Assembly: GCF_019393635.1 (NCBI RefSeq)
Contig: NC_057867.1
Span: 68,389,492-68,453,491, forward strand
Source of the DNA: Dromiciops gliroides
Lineage: Eukaryota > Chordata > Mammalia > Microbiotheria > Microbiotheriidae
Length of the DNA stretch: 64,000 nt
Reading direction: 5' to 3'
A model generated the notes under the pieces. It worked only from the letters and a program-made list of their open reading frames with translations, ran no database searches and was not told the origin of the DNA. Positions 38,756-50,581 of this stretch are shown here, piece after piece. Numbering within the stretch: the first letter of the stretch is position 1; each line of letters starts with the position of its first letter. Position numbers and translations under genes: made by a program.

Positions 38756-39270
38756 CAGACAAATTTGGAACACTGTGTTTAGTTCTGGGTGCCACGTTTT
38801 AGGAAGGGCATCAATAAACTGGAGATTATCCAAAGAAAGGTGACACTGAATGTTGAAAACTATCTTTACATGTAACTGGAAAAAATAAAATACTATTAAG
38901 ATTGAAAAAAGAAAGTTAAAAAAGTGACACTCTGGTAAAGACTCTTGTGATGATGCCCTACAAGAAACAGTTGCCAGACCCGGGGATGCTTAGCTTAGGG
39001 AAGACTTAAGAGTTCACCCTCATGACAACTGTTTTCAAGCATTTGAAAGGCTCTCCCAAGGAAGAAGGATTAGATTTTTCCTGCTTATACCCAAAGTGCA
39101 GAAGTAGGAGCAGAGAGTAGACATTGCAGAGACAGATTTTGGTTTTATGTAAGGAAACACTTGTGACAATGAGAATAACCTCCAAGTAGAATGGGATCTT
39201 GGGAGCTACTGTGTTCTCTTTCCATAGTGGTGTTCAAGCAGAGGCTGAATGATGATTTGCCAGGTGGATT
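38756..39270 (+). repeat. CR1/L3-type LINE fragment, interrupted
   Basis: Sense CR1 signatures: TTTAGTTCTGGGTGCCACGT, AGGAAGGGCATCAATAAACT, GGAGATTATCC, and after the interruption TTTCAAGCATTTGAAAGG and GTGGTGTTCAAGCAGAGGCT. An L1 tip at 38848-38919 splits it. Confidence 0.65.
38848..38919 (+). mobile_element. Very short L1 3' tip inserted in a CR1 fragment
   Basis: It carries the same terminal sequence as the larger L1 copies (GAAAACTATCTTTACATGTA, then AAAATACTATTAAG and an A-rich tail). Duplication AAAGGTGACACT at 38836-38847 and AAAAGTGACACT at about 38920-38931. Only about 70 bp of element was retained. Confidence 0.7.
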
Positions 39271-39304
39271 GAAGACAGAGCTCTCGGGTGTGCCTTTGGT
39301 ACAG

Positions 39305-39425
39305 CTCAAAGAATAGGGGGTATAAAGTCAAAGGACAGGTTCAAGCCCTGGATCTGCTTCCATGTCCTTTGGCAAATCACTTGACCTTTCTGGGTACCAA
39401 TTCCCAAATCTGTAAGATGACTCAG
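39305..39425 (+). repeat. MIR fragment
   Basis: Sense core GGTTCAAGCCCTGGATCTGC, CAAATCACTTGACCTTTCTG and a degraded AAATCTGTAAGATGA end. Confidence 0.5.
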
Positions 39426-39855
39426 TGGCTCCTTATTGTCTCTAGGGTAAACTGCATACTCTGGTTGGAGATTTCAAGTCTTTCCCATTCTAGCCTTTTC
39501 TCCCACTCTGATTCTGCATTACCTCCCTTCACACACTCTCTGGTCCAGCTAAACTGGCCTTCTTCACGTGCATTCTTTCTCCATTCCTTTGCACAAGCTG
39601 AGCCCTCTCCTCCGCCTGGAATGCTTTCCTCCCTTGCCTCTGCCTCTTGCAATATGTGGCTCCTTTTGAGGCTCCACACAAGGCCATTCCTGATATCTCC
39701 AGTTGTTCATGTCCCCCATCTACCAAATTACTCCCAGTTTACTTTCTATGTAATTAATATTTACTTATTTGTGTAGTCATAATTTCCCGCTGTAAATGTG
39801 AGCTCCTGGATGGCAGGGACTGTTTTATGTTGGCTTGATTCTCATCATCTAAGAA
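39426..39855 (-). repeat. L2 LINE 3' end
   Basis: Antisense L2 in order: GGCTCCTTATTGTCTCTAGG, CCTTTGCACAAGCTGAGCCC, CTCCGCCTGGAATGCTTTCC, then TGTGAGCTCCTGGATGGCAG. The apparent 162-codon frame across it is a repeat artefact. Confidence 0.7.
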
Positions 39856-40580
39856 AGTGACTGTCACCTGCATATTATAATCTGGTTACTATCTGAACTG
39901 GGGCCCGGGGCTGAGCTGACCTTGCACACTCAGGTAGGGTAAGAAAATCAACCACCTCTGTAAGCAGCAAGGGTCAGACATTCAACTTTTTTACCAGTTG
40001 GGTCTCAACCTGGCTCCCTAGATGTTCTCTGGACTGGATCCAGTACTCAGAAATTCCTCGGTTTTTTTTTACCATAACCCCATAGTCTATGCCGTACTCT
40101 GTCCTGGACAGATGCTTTGTCCTCTACATCCTGGTTTCCTGTCATCTTCATGCCATTCATCCTGCTTTGAACTGCAGGCTCTCTAGCTCCTACCCTGGCT
40201 CCCTTCACTTTAATTGTTCTCTGTAACCAGCCCTACTGAGACCTGTCGAGCTGTTGTCATCTTAATTACAGGCTTCCTCTCTCCCAATCAGTCCTTCAGC
40301 TCCAGCCTTGGGTCATTTAACTATTGTAAGGAAAGGCCTCTAGAACCCAACCCAGAGCAACCGGGCTGCTACCTTTTGGATATCTACACATCACATGCCC
40401 TCTCTCATGCTGTCCCACATATACATACATGCATACTCTCTGCTTTCCACTTCTAGCTTTGGGAACAGTGATCAAATCAATACTTCCATTCCCAGAATGG
40501 GAATCAATTAATTTTTCTATAGCTCTACTCACCATTTTTTGACTATCCTAATGCAAAACCCTGCTTCCTGGCCCCAACTC
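39856..40580. other. Unassigned sequence
   Basis: C/T-rich stretch with no supported gene or nameable repeat. Confidence 0.3.
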
Positions 40581-40700
40581 CCTCAGAAAAAGGTCCTTGA
40601 GGGCATAAACTGTCTTTCTTTTAATAGTTGTACCCCCAGCACTTAGCAAGTGCCTGGAACCTAATAAATGTTTTACCTTTATTCATTTATTCATTCTCCT
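40581..40700 (-). repeat. L2 LINE 3' tip
   Basis: Antisense L2 terminus: CCTTGAGGGCATAAACTGTC, CCCCCAGCACTTAGCAAGTG, CCTGGAACCTAATAAATG. Confidence 0.65.
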
Positions 40701-40974
40701 CCCTCCATCACACTTGCTCTGGTTGTTTCTTTCCTCCCTTCAAAGTGCTGATGTCATGAATCTGTATAATTTTATGTTTCCTTATACCTCTAATCCCTTA
40801 CTCTTTTGTCCTATGGCTACTTGTCCCTTTCAAAATCCCAGCCTTGGTTTGCCCCCTAAGTGGGGGTCTGGAGTCCCTTCTATCACTACTCTATCTTATT
40901 TGGTGATCTCAGCACTGGCAGCTTCAAGTGACTTCCAGATTTAATGAGTTGGTAACTGGACAGTTCAGACTGCA

Positions 40975-41253
40975 CAGGTTCAAAACATAGCTCATTCTCT
41001 TTCTCCCAAGCCCAATTCTTTACCAAAATTGCCCATTTTTGTTGAGGGTACCACCATCCTCACAGTCACCCAGGTTCACAGTCTTAATATTACGCTCAGT
41101 TCCTCACTCTCCTTCACCTCACACAGTCAGTTGCCAAATCTTGTTATTTCAAAGTCTGCAACATCTCTCTGGTCCCATTCTTTCTGTTTACTCACACAGC
41201 CCCACCTTAGTTCAAGGTCATCATTAACTCTCACCCAGACTATTACCCTAACC
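40975..41253 (-). repeat. L2 LINE internal fragment
   Basis: Antisense L2: CACCATCCTCACAGTCACCC, AGGTTCACAGTCTTAATATT, CAGTTGCCAAATCTTGTTAT, CACCCAGACTATTACCCTAA. Confidence 0.55.
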
Positions 41254-43800
41254 TGATGATGATGATGATGATGGCTAGCATTTATATTAAGTGCTTTGCA
41301 AATATTTCCTTTTGATCACACAATATGATCAGGTGGGATTTATACCAGGAATGTAGGCCTGGCTCAATATTAGGAAAACTATCAACCTAATTAACCACAT
41401 CAATAATAAAACTAATCATATGATTATCTCAACAGATGCAGAAAAATCTTTTGACAAAATACAGCACCCATTCCTAATAAAAACACTAGAGAGCATAGGA
41501 ATAGGTGGAACTTTCCTTAAAATAATAAGCAGTATCTATCTAAAACCATCAGCAAGCATTATCTGTAATGGGGATAAGTTAGAAGCATCCCCAATAAGAT
41601 CAGGGGTGAAATAAGGATGTTCATTATCACCACTACTATTCAACATTGTACTAGAAATGTGAGCATTAGTAATAATAGAAGAAAAAGAAATTGAAAGAAT
41701 TAGAATATGCAAGGAGGATACAAAACTATCAGTCTTTACAGAGGATATGATGGTATACTTAGAGAACCCTAGAAGATCAACTAACAAAGTACTGAAACAA
41801 TGAACAACTTTAGCAAAGTTGCAGGATATAAAATAAACCCACATAAATCATCAGCATTTCTATACATGAACCACAAAGTCCAAAAGCAAGAGATAGAGAA
41901 AATCCATTTAAAATAACTGCATACAATATAAAATATTTGGGAGTCTACTTGCCAATACAAACCCAGGAACTATATGAACACAATTACAAATCACTTTTCA
42001 CACAAATAAAATCATATCTAAATAATTAGAAAAATATCAATTGCTCGTAGGTAGGCCAAATTAATATAATAAAAATGACAATTCTACCTAATTAATTTAC
42101 TTATTCGGTACCATATCAATCAAACTACCAAAAATTATTTTATAGACCTAGAAAAAATAATAACAAAATTCATCTGGAAGAACAAAAAGTCCAGAATATC
42201 AAGGGAACTAATGAAAAAATGTAAAGGAAGGTAGCCTACCTGTACCAGATCTAAAACTATATTGTAAAGCAGTGATCATCAAAACTATTTGGTATTGGCT
42301 AAACAAAAGAGTGGTGGATCAGTGGAATAGGTTAGGCCCACCAGACACAGTAGTAAATGACTATAGCAATCTACTGTTTGATAAGCCCAAAATAAGGTCA
42401 AAATGGGTACATTATTTAGACATAAAGGATGATACCATAGGCAAATTAGGAGAGGAAGGAATAGTTTACCTGTCAGATCTACTGAGAGGGGAAGTATTCA
42501 TGACCAAACAGGAGATAGAGAATATTATGAAATGCAAAATTGATCGTTTTGATTACATTAAACTAAAAAGTTTTTGCACAAACAAAACCAATGCAACCAA
42601 AATTAGAAGGAAAGCAGAAAGCTGGGAAACAATTTTTACAGCCAGTGTTTCTAATACAGGCCTCATTTCTAAAATATATAGAGAACTGAATCAAATTTAT
42701 AAGAATACACATCATTCCTCAATTGAGAAATGATCAAAGAATATGAAGAGGCAGTTATAAAATGAAAAAATTAAAGCTATCTATAGTCATATGAAAAATG
42801 TTCTCATTCACTACTGATTAGAGAAATGCAAATTAAAACTACTCTGAGGTACCACCTCACACCTATCAGATTGGCTAATAGGACAAAAAAGGAAAACGAT
42901 AAATGCTGGAGAAGATGTGTCAAAACTGGAACACTAATGCATTGCTGGTGGAGTTGTGAATTGATCTAGTCATTCTAGTGATCAATTTGGAACCATGCCC
43001 AAAAGGCTAGAAAACTGTGCATACCCTTTGACCCAGTAATACCACTACTAGGTCTGTATCCCAAAGAGATGATAAAAAAGGGAAAGGACCCACATGTACA
43101 AAAATATTTGTAGTGCTCTTTTTGTGGTGGCAAAGAATTGGAAATTGAGGGGATAAGCAGACAGATTTCAGAAAAACCTGGAAAGAGTTACATGAACTGA
43201 TGCTGAGTGAAGTGAGCAGAACCAGAAGAACATTGTACATTGTGCTATGATCACCTGTGATAGACTTAAATCTTCTTAGCAATACAATGATCCAAGACAA
43301 TTCCAAGAGACTCATGATGGAAAATGTTCTCCACATCCAGAGAAAGAACTCTGGAGTCTGAATGCAGTTTGAAGCATACTATTTTTACTTGTTTTTTTTC
43401 CTTGTGCTTTTTGCCTTTTGTTCTGATTCTTCTTTCATAACATGAAAATATGGAAATGTGTTTAACATTATTGTACATGTATAACCTATATCAGATTGCT
43501 TGCTGTCTTGGGGAGGGAGAAAAATTTGGAACTCAAAATCTTACAAAAATGAATGTTGGAAACTATTTTTATATATAATAGGAAAAAAGTAAAATACTAT
43601 TAAGGAAAAAAGCCCAAATATTTCTTTTTATACTCACAACAACCTTGAGAGGTAGGTGCTATTATTACCCCCATTTTATAGATGGAGAAACTGAGATGTT
43701 GTCCAGGATCACAGAACTAAGACATCTCTGAGGCAGGATTTGAACTGGAGTCTTCCTGATTTCAGATGCAGCACTTTATCCACTATATTGCCTAATTCGT
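41254..43800 (-). repeat. MIR SINE split by an L1 insertion
   Basis: The left part is a (GAT)n run at 41254-41273 then GCTAGCATTTATATTAAGTG to 41313. The right part is 43615-43800 (CTCACAACAACCTTGAGAGG, TTTTATAGATGGAGAAACTG, TGCAGCACTTTATCCACT). Together they form one antisense MIR with the L1 at 41314-43614 inside. Confidence 0.7.
41314..43614 (+). mobile_element. 5'-truncated L1 (marsupial type) inserted in a MIR
   Basis: The left end enters the reverse-transcriptase region of ORF2 (DQVGFIPG, then [18 protein letters not shown], residues known from L1 RT). Later ORF2 pieces include WYWLNKRVVDQWNRL and FDYIKLKSFCTNKTNATKIR, then a 3' UTR ending AAAATACTATTAAG. ORF2 is broken by several stops and by an internal deletion after LLFDKPKIRSKWVHYLDIKD. 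Duplications: CAAATATTTCCTTTT (41299-41313) and CAAATATTTCTTTTT (43615-43629), 14 of 15 bases equal. Confidence 0.85.
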
Positions 43801-43916
43801 CTTCATACTTCAAATCTCTACTCCTTCTTACACAAAGCTACCAATGTGATTCTCCTTAAGTTCAGAGAACTAATTATGTCACTCCCCTACATAATAAATA
43901 CCAGTGCCTCTCTATC
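43801..43916 (-). repeat. L2 LINE fragment, left of a SINE
   Basis: Antisense L2 text (TATGTCACTCCCCTACATAA, TAAATACCAGTGCCTCTCTA). It continues right of the SINE at about 44156 (CTATTGTTTCTAGAATTGAA). Confidence 0.55.
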
Positions 43917-44155
43917 AGGGCAGCCAGGTGGCACTGCAGTAGATAGAGCACCTTGCCTGGAATCAGGAAAACCTGGGTTCCAATTTGGCCTCAGATCCTT
44001 ATTAACTGTGTGACCCTGGGCAAGTCATTTGACCATGTTTTCCTCAGTTTCCTCATTTGTGAAATGAACTGGAGGAGGAAATGGCAAATCACTGCAGTAC
44101 GTACCTCTTCCAAGAATATCCCAAATGCAGTCACCAAAAGTTGAAAATGATTGAA
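43917..44155 (+). repeat. MAR1-like tRNA-derived SINE, longer form
   Basis: tRNA-like head GGGCAGCCAGGTGGCACTGC, A and B box region, CTGTGTGACCCTGGGCAAGT, and the extra tail CTGGAGGAGGAAATGGCAAA with CCCAAATGCAGTCACCAAAA, which is absent from the shorter SINEs here. Flanked by CTCTCTAT- and CTTTCTAT-like bases. Confidence 0.75.
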
Positions 44156-44255
44156 ATAACTTTCTATTGTTTCTAGAATTGAATAAAAACATATTTGCTT
44201 ATTTTTAAGGTCCTTTAGTTTCATTACAGCATATTTTTCTAGTTCTTTCATATAG

Positions 44256-44380
44256 CACTCCTCTGGATCAAGAGCTAGCCCACTTTGGAATCAGAAAGAG
44301 TTGGGTTCCAATCCTACTTCTAACATACCCTGTGTGACCTTGAGCAAGTCACCTAACCTCTCAGCTTCTCTAGGAAATGT
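44256..44380 (+). repeat. MIR fragment
   Basis: AGTTGGGTTCCAATCCTACT, CCTGTGTGACCTTGAGCAAG, TCACCTAACCTCTCAGC. Confidence 0.55.
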
Positions 44381-44484
44381 TTCAAAGACCACAAATTGGC
44401 AGAGAAAACCCTAAGGTACATGCTAAAGGAAGTTTCCTCATTTACAAAGTTCTCCACACCACTAAAATAGCAGGTCCCCAGCCA

Positions 44485-45595
44485 GTCTCTATCTCTGTCC
44501 CTCCCTATCCCATACTATCTGGCCCAGCCCAGATGGCCTTCTTTCTGTTCCTTACACCTAGTAGTCATCTGATGTTCTCCTGCTTGTCTCCTGACTGTCT
44601 CCCATATCTAGAATGTTCTCCCTTGTAATCTTGGCCTCACAGAATCCCCGATTTCCATCAAGATGCAGCTCACACATCACCTTCCCCAGGAAGCCTTTTT
44701 TGACTCCCTCACACCCCCAGAGGCTGGCACCCTCCTGCCTTGACTACCTTACATTTATTTTGTCTTTATTCTCTACTAACTTGTTTCTTATTTATTTAGA
44801 ATTTAATTTTTCCAAAATACATGTAAAAACAAATTTTGACATAATTTTTTTAAAACTTTGTGTTCCAACTTCTTTTCCTCCCTCCCCCTACCAAGAACTC
44901 AAGCAATTTAATGTGTTATACATGAGTAGTCATGGGAAACATCTCCACATTAGCCGGGTTGTGAAAGAAAACAGACAAAAACAAAACTTCAGATTAAGGA
45001 ACTATCAAAAAAATTATGCTTCAGTCTGTATTCAGATACCATCAGTTCTTTCTCCGTAGATGGATTGCAATTTTCCTAAGTCATTCAGAGTTATCTTGGA
45101 TCATTGCATTGCTGAAAATAACCAAGTCATTCACAATTCTCTACTAACTTATACACATACAAAACTACTTCTCATTATCTCTGAGGAAGAGGTGGCTCTT
45201 TGTTTTGCCAAGGGCAGTCTCTATTTGTGCTCTTGATCTCATTCCCTCCTGTCTTCTCCAGCAGTTTCTCCCATAAGCCAGTGGGAGAAAGGAAGCTGTT
45301 TTCAGAAAGCAAGTTGCCTCAATTCCCCTTCCCTGTCTTGTTTCAATCATGCTTTCTCCTACTTGTATCTTGGCACAGATGATTCCCAAAGATTTCTGTT
45401 AGGTAGGGGCGATATGGAAGATGTGGAGGAGGTAGGCAGCCATCACTGTTTATTACTTGGAGAATGTAAGCTACTTGAAGGCAAGGGCTTATTTTGTCTT
45501 TATTTTTTGTACATTATAGGGCCAAACAGGTGCCATATATAACAGGGTCTTCTGTATATCAGGCATTTGATCGTAAGGAATGTTGAACCGAATTG
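44485..45595 (-). repeat. L2 LINE, split by an L1
   Basis: Antisense L2 at 44485-44782 (TCTGGCCCAGCCCAGATGGC, CCTTCCCCAGGAAGCCTTTT), more L2-like sequence at 45151-45440 (CTGAGGAAGAGGTGGCTCTT, CTCCAGCAGTTTCTCCC) and a 3' tip to 45595 (GAATGTAAGCTACTTGAAGG). It is interrupted at 44783-45135. Confidence 0.6.
44783..45135 (-). mobile_element. Antisense L1 3' end inserted in L2
   Basis: This is the reverse complement of the same L1 3' UTR seen at 43350-43610 (AAAATACATGTAAAAACAAA, CATCTCCACATTAGCCGG, TTGGATCATTGCATTGCTGA). Perfect 15-bp duplication ATTCTCTACTAACTT at 44768-44782 and 45136-45150. Confidence 0.85.
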
Positions 45596-46609
45596 AATAT
45601 GTCTAAGAGGGCCAGAGCTTGTCTACAAACTCAACATAGGAAAGAGTAGAGGGATTCCCAGGGTAAGAGTCCTTGGTCTTACAATTTGGGGGACCCCCCA
45701 TTCTGCTTCAGGGATCAGGTAGATTTAACATCACTAGCTGGTGCTAATAAAAAAGAAAGCTCTGCAGCCTATAGTCTGACCCATACTTCTCAAGCTGAGC
45801 TGGGGCTGGTTGTCTGGCAACAAGACACCCTCTCCGTCTTTGACCTCTATCCCCCATGGAACATGTTGCTCTTTTGCGACATCCACCCTTCTACTTCTGT
45901 TCCTTTCAAGCCATTGTGATCACCAAGGAGGAACATGTATGATTCGTCCTGAGCCTATACTCCTCCTGAGGATAGGCCAGGCCATGGGATCACCTCCATT
46001 GCCATCAACCCTCCTTTCCCAAACACCCATAGACAAATTCCAAAGGAAGGTGAAATTTGAGATGGAGGGTTTGTCTAAAGAAAGGAAAAAAGGAAAAAAA
46101 TCATGCATTCCAGTGACAATCAGAACCTTCTTGTGCCTTTAAAGTCCAGTTTTTACTCCCTCCCAATCATAAAGCAAGGCAAAAGTTTCTTGGGTAGATA
46201 AGGGGTTTGTTCTTTCCAAAAGCTAGTGATGCCATTTGGGATGAGATGATTTTCTCTTTACTTCAGACAAGATCAGACTAATCTTTAAACTCTGTAGAGG
46301 AATTTAGTTTGTCACAAAGGAGATGGAATTACTAGAGATGATGTTCTAGCTGGCCCCAAGAGAGCTCAAGGTCAAAGCAGGTATCTTTCTCAAGGGAAAT
46401 GGTGTCTCCATTGTGTGACCAAGATTTCCCCTCATCCATTCTACATGTGAGGTACTTCTTGGAATGTTTGTGAGGACCTCGTCTGAGACACTAGACAGAT
46501 TTAAAAAAAATCTTTCTCCATCTGCCTAGCCCTCTCGCAAGTCTCTACTGTGGTCTAGAACTCCAATTCTCTCCCATGAGACATGCTATAGGTAGAGGCT
46601 AGGAAATCT
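45596..46609. other. Unassigned sequence
   Basis: No gene or repeat recognised. Short apparent frames have no family resemblance. Confidence 0.3.
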
Positions 46610-46745
46610 AGGATGATGGAACCACAGATTTAGAACTAAGGAAAGAACAGCAGAGATACCTTATTTACAGAGGACAAACTGAGGCCCAGAGAGAAGTAAT
46701 TTGGCCAAGGTAAAATAAAGAATAAACAGCAGAGCCAGGGTAGGG
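46610..46745 (-). repeat. THER1/MIR3-type SINE
   Basis: ATGGAACCACAGATTTAGAA, GAGGACAAACTGAGGCCCAG, AGCAGAGCCAGGGTAGGG. Confidence 0.6.
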
Positions 46746-46984
46746 TTTGGAGGGGAAGGAACCTGCCTCAAATCTCAATTATTTTTTGCCTCCTGAGTAA
46801 GTTGTAGGATGCTTTATTGGCCAGTTCTACAGCTAACTCTATTCCTTTGAGTCAATGTTAGACTGAATTGGATTTCCCTGAGCAGCAGCATGTTTCCAAG
46901 AAGGAGACATAGCCAGTTTATGGTGGGTTGGTAAGGCAGCAAGAAACAGCCAGGCATTAAAGCATTTGCTGTCAGAATATCTAA

Positions 46985-47205
46985 CAAGAGTTCACATTTC
47001 TCTAGTGCTTTTAGGTTTATAAGCCACTTTCCTCAAGTGTCCCCACAAAGTAAGGGGTGCCTTAGGTATTCTGATCACTATTTTACCAATCAGGAATCTG
47101 AGGCATAGAGAGGCAAAATGATTGACCTGAGGTAACACCACTAGTAAGTGGCAGAGATGAGAGGTGAAGCCAAGTCTTCTGATTCAGGGGTCTTTCCACT
47201 ATGAG
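46985..47205 (-). repeat. MIR fragment
   Basis: GTTCACATTTCTCTAGTGCT, CTATTTTACCAATCAGGAAT, CTGAGGCATAGAGAGGCAAA, CTAGTAAGTGGCAGAGAT. Confidence 0.6.
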
Positions 47206-48009
47206 AGAGAGAGAAGAGTGGAATGTGCCACCGAATCGTCATCCAAGAGACATCTATCTAATCATCCCATCATCCCCAGTGAAGGAAGAGGAACTCCAGT
47301 GGAGGGGAAGCACGTGGTCACTCTTCAGGACAGAACCCTTTTTATTTACAAATTCAGTACTTGGATCAAATGCTCCATGAGTTACAGAATGAAAGCATGT
47401 GAAAGGCATTTGGAGGTAATGCCTCCCATATCGTATGGTATTCTGTCAATGTAGACGATGAATGGAAAACAGAAGGCAGATCTCCTTGCCAAAGCATTGG
47501 AGATGAACTATAAATATACCTGTTTAATTGTAATGCTTGTCTTCTCACGGTAATCAGAAACTGGCATTCTCAAATGACAATTAAGGATGAGCTCTGAGCT
47601 CAAATCCACAGGAACAGCAAAGCTGAGCAGCTAGAAGCTGGGAATTTCATTGTGACAAATTGATACATTTCTTTTGTTGCTGCTCAATATATAATTTACC
47701 AGTCAGAATATCCAGGTTACTGGTTTCAATGAGTAAAGTAGCAAATAGACAAATCTGGAGGCAGTAATTCCAGAGAGGAAAATATCCTTCTCTCTTAAAA
47801 GAAGATGAAGCCAGAATTTACCTTTTCCTTGAAACTCATCCAAGCCCCATGGCTCTGCAGACTCTCTCCACACCTCACAAGAGATGACGGATGTCCTTCC
47901 CAACACATTTAATGAAGGAGACCTCTTCTTCATCCCCTCGGGACTGGGTAGTCTAAGAAAGACACATTAAAATAGACCAGGGAAGCCCATAAGGAATCAA
48001 ACGTACATA
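47206..48009. other. Unassigned sequence
   Basis: Nothing recognised. Confidence 0.3.
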
Positions 48010-48180
48010 ATGGCCGAGGGGGAAGAGCCTTGACCTGGGAATCCCGTTGGCCTGGATTTGAGTCCTAGGACTGCCAATTAATTGCCTGCTGTATGACCTT
48101 GAGCAAAGTACTTAAGTACTTAAGAGATCTGAACCTCAACTTCCTCAGAAGTAAAATAGTGAACATTGGATGACATTGCT
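48010..48180 (+). repeat. MIR fragment
   Basis: CCTGGATTTGAGTCCTAGGA, CTGTATGACCTTGAGCAAAG, AACCTCAACTTCCTCAGAAG. Confidence 0.55.
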
Positions 48181-49104
48181 ATCTTGGAACTCATCTGAGG
48201 GTGTACATGGTGAAACAGAGGGAACCGAAGGCCAGAGCGATGAAAAGATGCTATGCTGGGCTGGCAGCTCACCATGTTTTTTTCTCCTTTCTCCACTACA
48301 TTCAAAACTTTTCTTCTTTTAAAAAAACTTTCCCATGTACTTGCCCAGCTAGGCATTGTCTTGGCTTAACCTGCAATGCTCATCCCTGAGACTGGACAGA
48401 TGGGGCATGACCATTAGATGTAGATGGCATCTGTATCAAGTTGCACATGATGTGATGCGATGCAATACAACAAGCTAAAACATCAGGCTAAATCCAGTAA
48501 GATGAAATTTCACAGGGAGGGTAAAGTCTTAGATGTGGGTTCAAAAAATCAACTTCCCAAGGACGAGATGAGGGAGACATGGGAACAGAGCTGTTCATCT
48601 CATGAAGAGATGCCTTGTGCCTAAGAAGTGGGAGTGCTCTCCCTCAAATCAGATGGCATCTGGAGAATTGGGTTCAGCTTTGAGTGGCCCATTTGGGGCA
48701 GGCTGTTGATACGCTGTAAAGTGCCCATAGTAGGACCACCCATGAAAAGCCTTGAGCTTGTGCCAGATGAGAAATAGTTGAAGGAAATAGGGATGTTTGG
48801 TGTGAAGGACATAAGACTTGGGAGAGGGAGCATTTGAAGGGCCATCATGCGGAAGAGGGAAAGAAAAGAAGGTGTCAGTATCCAAATGCTACTTGCTCAC
48901 ACCCTTCCCCTTCCATACCCTGCGTCATCTGAATTTGCCCTGGGCATAAGAAATCCTTGTTACAGCTCTGGGACCACAGGCACTAAGTAGGTACCTGGTG
49001 AACTGAAGTGAATTAAATTGAAAGAGAAAAGGAATGATCAAATAATCGAACCCTAGCCCATTATAGCTGGCAGGGAACTTGGAGCTCACTTGGTCTAATT
49101 TGTC
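48181..49104. other. Unassigned sequence
   Basis: Nothing recognised. Confidence 0.3.
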
Positions 49105-49270
49105 CATTGTAGAGGCAGTGTGGCATAATGCATAGAGAGTGAGACTTGGCAGAGAGACTGACCTGGGCAATTCACTAAACCTCTCTGGGCCTTTGTTTTC
49201 TTATCTATAAAATGGGCGTAACACCTCCTCAAATTGTTGAGAGGATCAGATGAGATGCCCTAGAGAACAA
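49105..49270 (+). repeat. MIR fragment
   Basis: GAGGCAGTGTGGCATAATGC, CTGGGCAATTCACTAAACCT, TTCTTATCTATAAAATGGGC, TTGTTGAGAGGATCAGATGA. Confidence 0.65.
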
Positions 49271-50039
49271 AGCTAACCCTCTCATTTTCCATAGCAGGAA
49301 ACTCAGTCAAGGACTCTACCAACCTGATAGTGTTATGTAATGGAAAGGGAGACCCAAAAAGGTTAGGCAATTTGCCCAAGGTTCCTCAGCTTCCTTACAG
49401 TATTGTCGTAGGGAGTTTCCAGTGTGTTTACCTCTTGTATAGGTCAGGGATAAAGGCTGCTGCCTTCACTGACCTACTACCTAGTTCCCTAGAGAACTGT
49501 ATGACCACAAAAAGTGCATCCCTGAACTCCTTCTGCCAGATTTGGGACTTCCTTGACATTTTAACAGACAGGAGCCAACCCTTCCTCTTGTCACCTTTTC
49601 TTAAAGACGCCCAAGGAGCCCAAATAGTGTCAGTTGTCATTACCTTCCAGGAATTTAAAGGGTCACTTTAGCATTTGACTCGTGTGGTGGCCCCCAACCA
49701 AACATGTGTATATTGAGCACCAGGACCTGTGTCTAGTTCTACTTCATGATGTCCAACTTGGCTCAGCCCTCACCATCCTTTAGGAGCTTGCATGTAGCTT
49801 TCTTTGTGCCAGCATCTCCCAAAGGCTTGATTAATGATCTTTTGTAGCCTGTAACTATGGCTATTAGACAGGTTTTTAAGTCAGCCAATTTACCTGGGGC
49901 AAATGAGGGTGGTTGCAATTATTTCATTCCTGTTCCTTCTCTAGAAGTGTTTGTTACAAATTGCCATATTTGCTCTGAAGTAAATGAGTTGAACAGAGAC
50001 CTTTGTGGGTAGGTGCTGGGTTATGCTTTGAAGAAGCCC
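49271..50039. other. Unassigned sequence
   Basis: Nothing recognised apart from generic A/T-rich text. Confidence 0.3.
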
Positions 50040-50215
50040 AGGTATAAATAATTCAACATGATAAATGGCCAGCACAGGAAGGAGCCCTTGAGAACAAGAC
50101 TGTCCCTCTCATTTTTCCTAGGGGGAAACAGAGGCCAGAGAATGAAAGAGACTTGTTCAAAATAGGCCAGCTGGTAAGCAGCAGATGCAAAACCTGAATT
50201 CAAGACTTCTAATTC
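50040..50215 (-). repeat. THER1/MIR3-type fragment
   Basis: CCCTCTCATTTTTCCTAGGG, GGAAACAGAGGCCAGAGAAT, GGTAAGCAGCAGATGCAAAA. Confidence 0.5.
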
Positions 50216-50399
50216 CACCACCTCCCACTCTCTCCCAGTGAACACCAACCTTAGTAGGCAGAATTGGCCTTTGAAAGAAGACAAAAGTCATCCATAAAGC
50301 TTGCCTGACCTCATTCTCTCTCTTCCTACTGCCCAACCAGAATATTTTGCTAGTGATCAGTCAACCATCAGTGTGTTTAGATTCCTGTGTCTTTCGGTT

Positions 50400-50510
50400 A
50401 AAGAACACTTATGAAACATTAACTATATGTTAGACACTGTGCTAAGCTCTAGGAACACAAAAACAAAAGTGAGACAGTCCCTACACTCAAGTGCAATGTA
50501 TCTCATACAT
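50400..50510 (+). repeat. L2-like repeat tip
   Basis: TATATGTTAGACACTGTGCT, AAGCTCTAGGAACACAAAAA, CAGTCCCTACACTCAAGTGC, the same repeat start as at 14395. Confidence 0.45.
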
Positions 50511-50581
50511 AAGGAAGGAAAAGGATGGGGCACCAATGCTTCAAGATGATCCAGGAGGCTCAGAAGTCCTGGCACACTACA

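Noticed and set aside
39288-39776. A 162-codon open frame on the plus strand
   Set aside because: It lies across a MIR and an antisense L2 3' end and has no protein family resemblance.
45660-45720. TTTGGGGG-like text resembling a retroviral primer-binding site
   Set aside because: Only a few bases fit, and no long terminal repeat or retroviral coding sequence was recognised around it.
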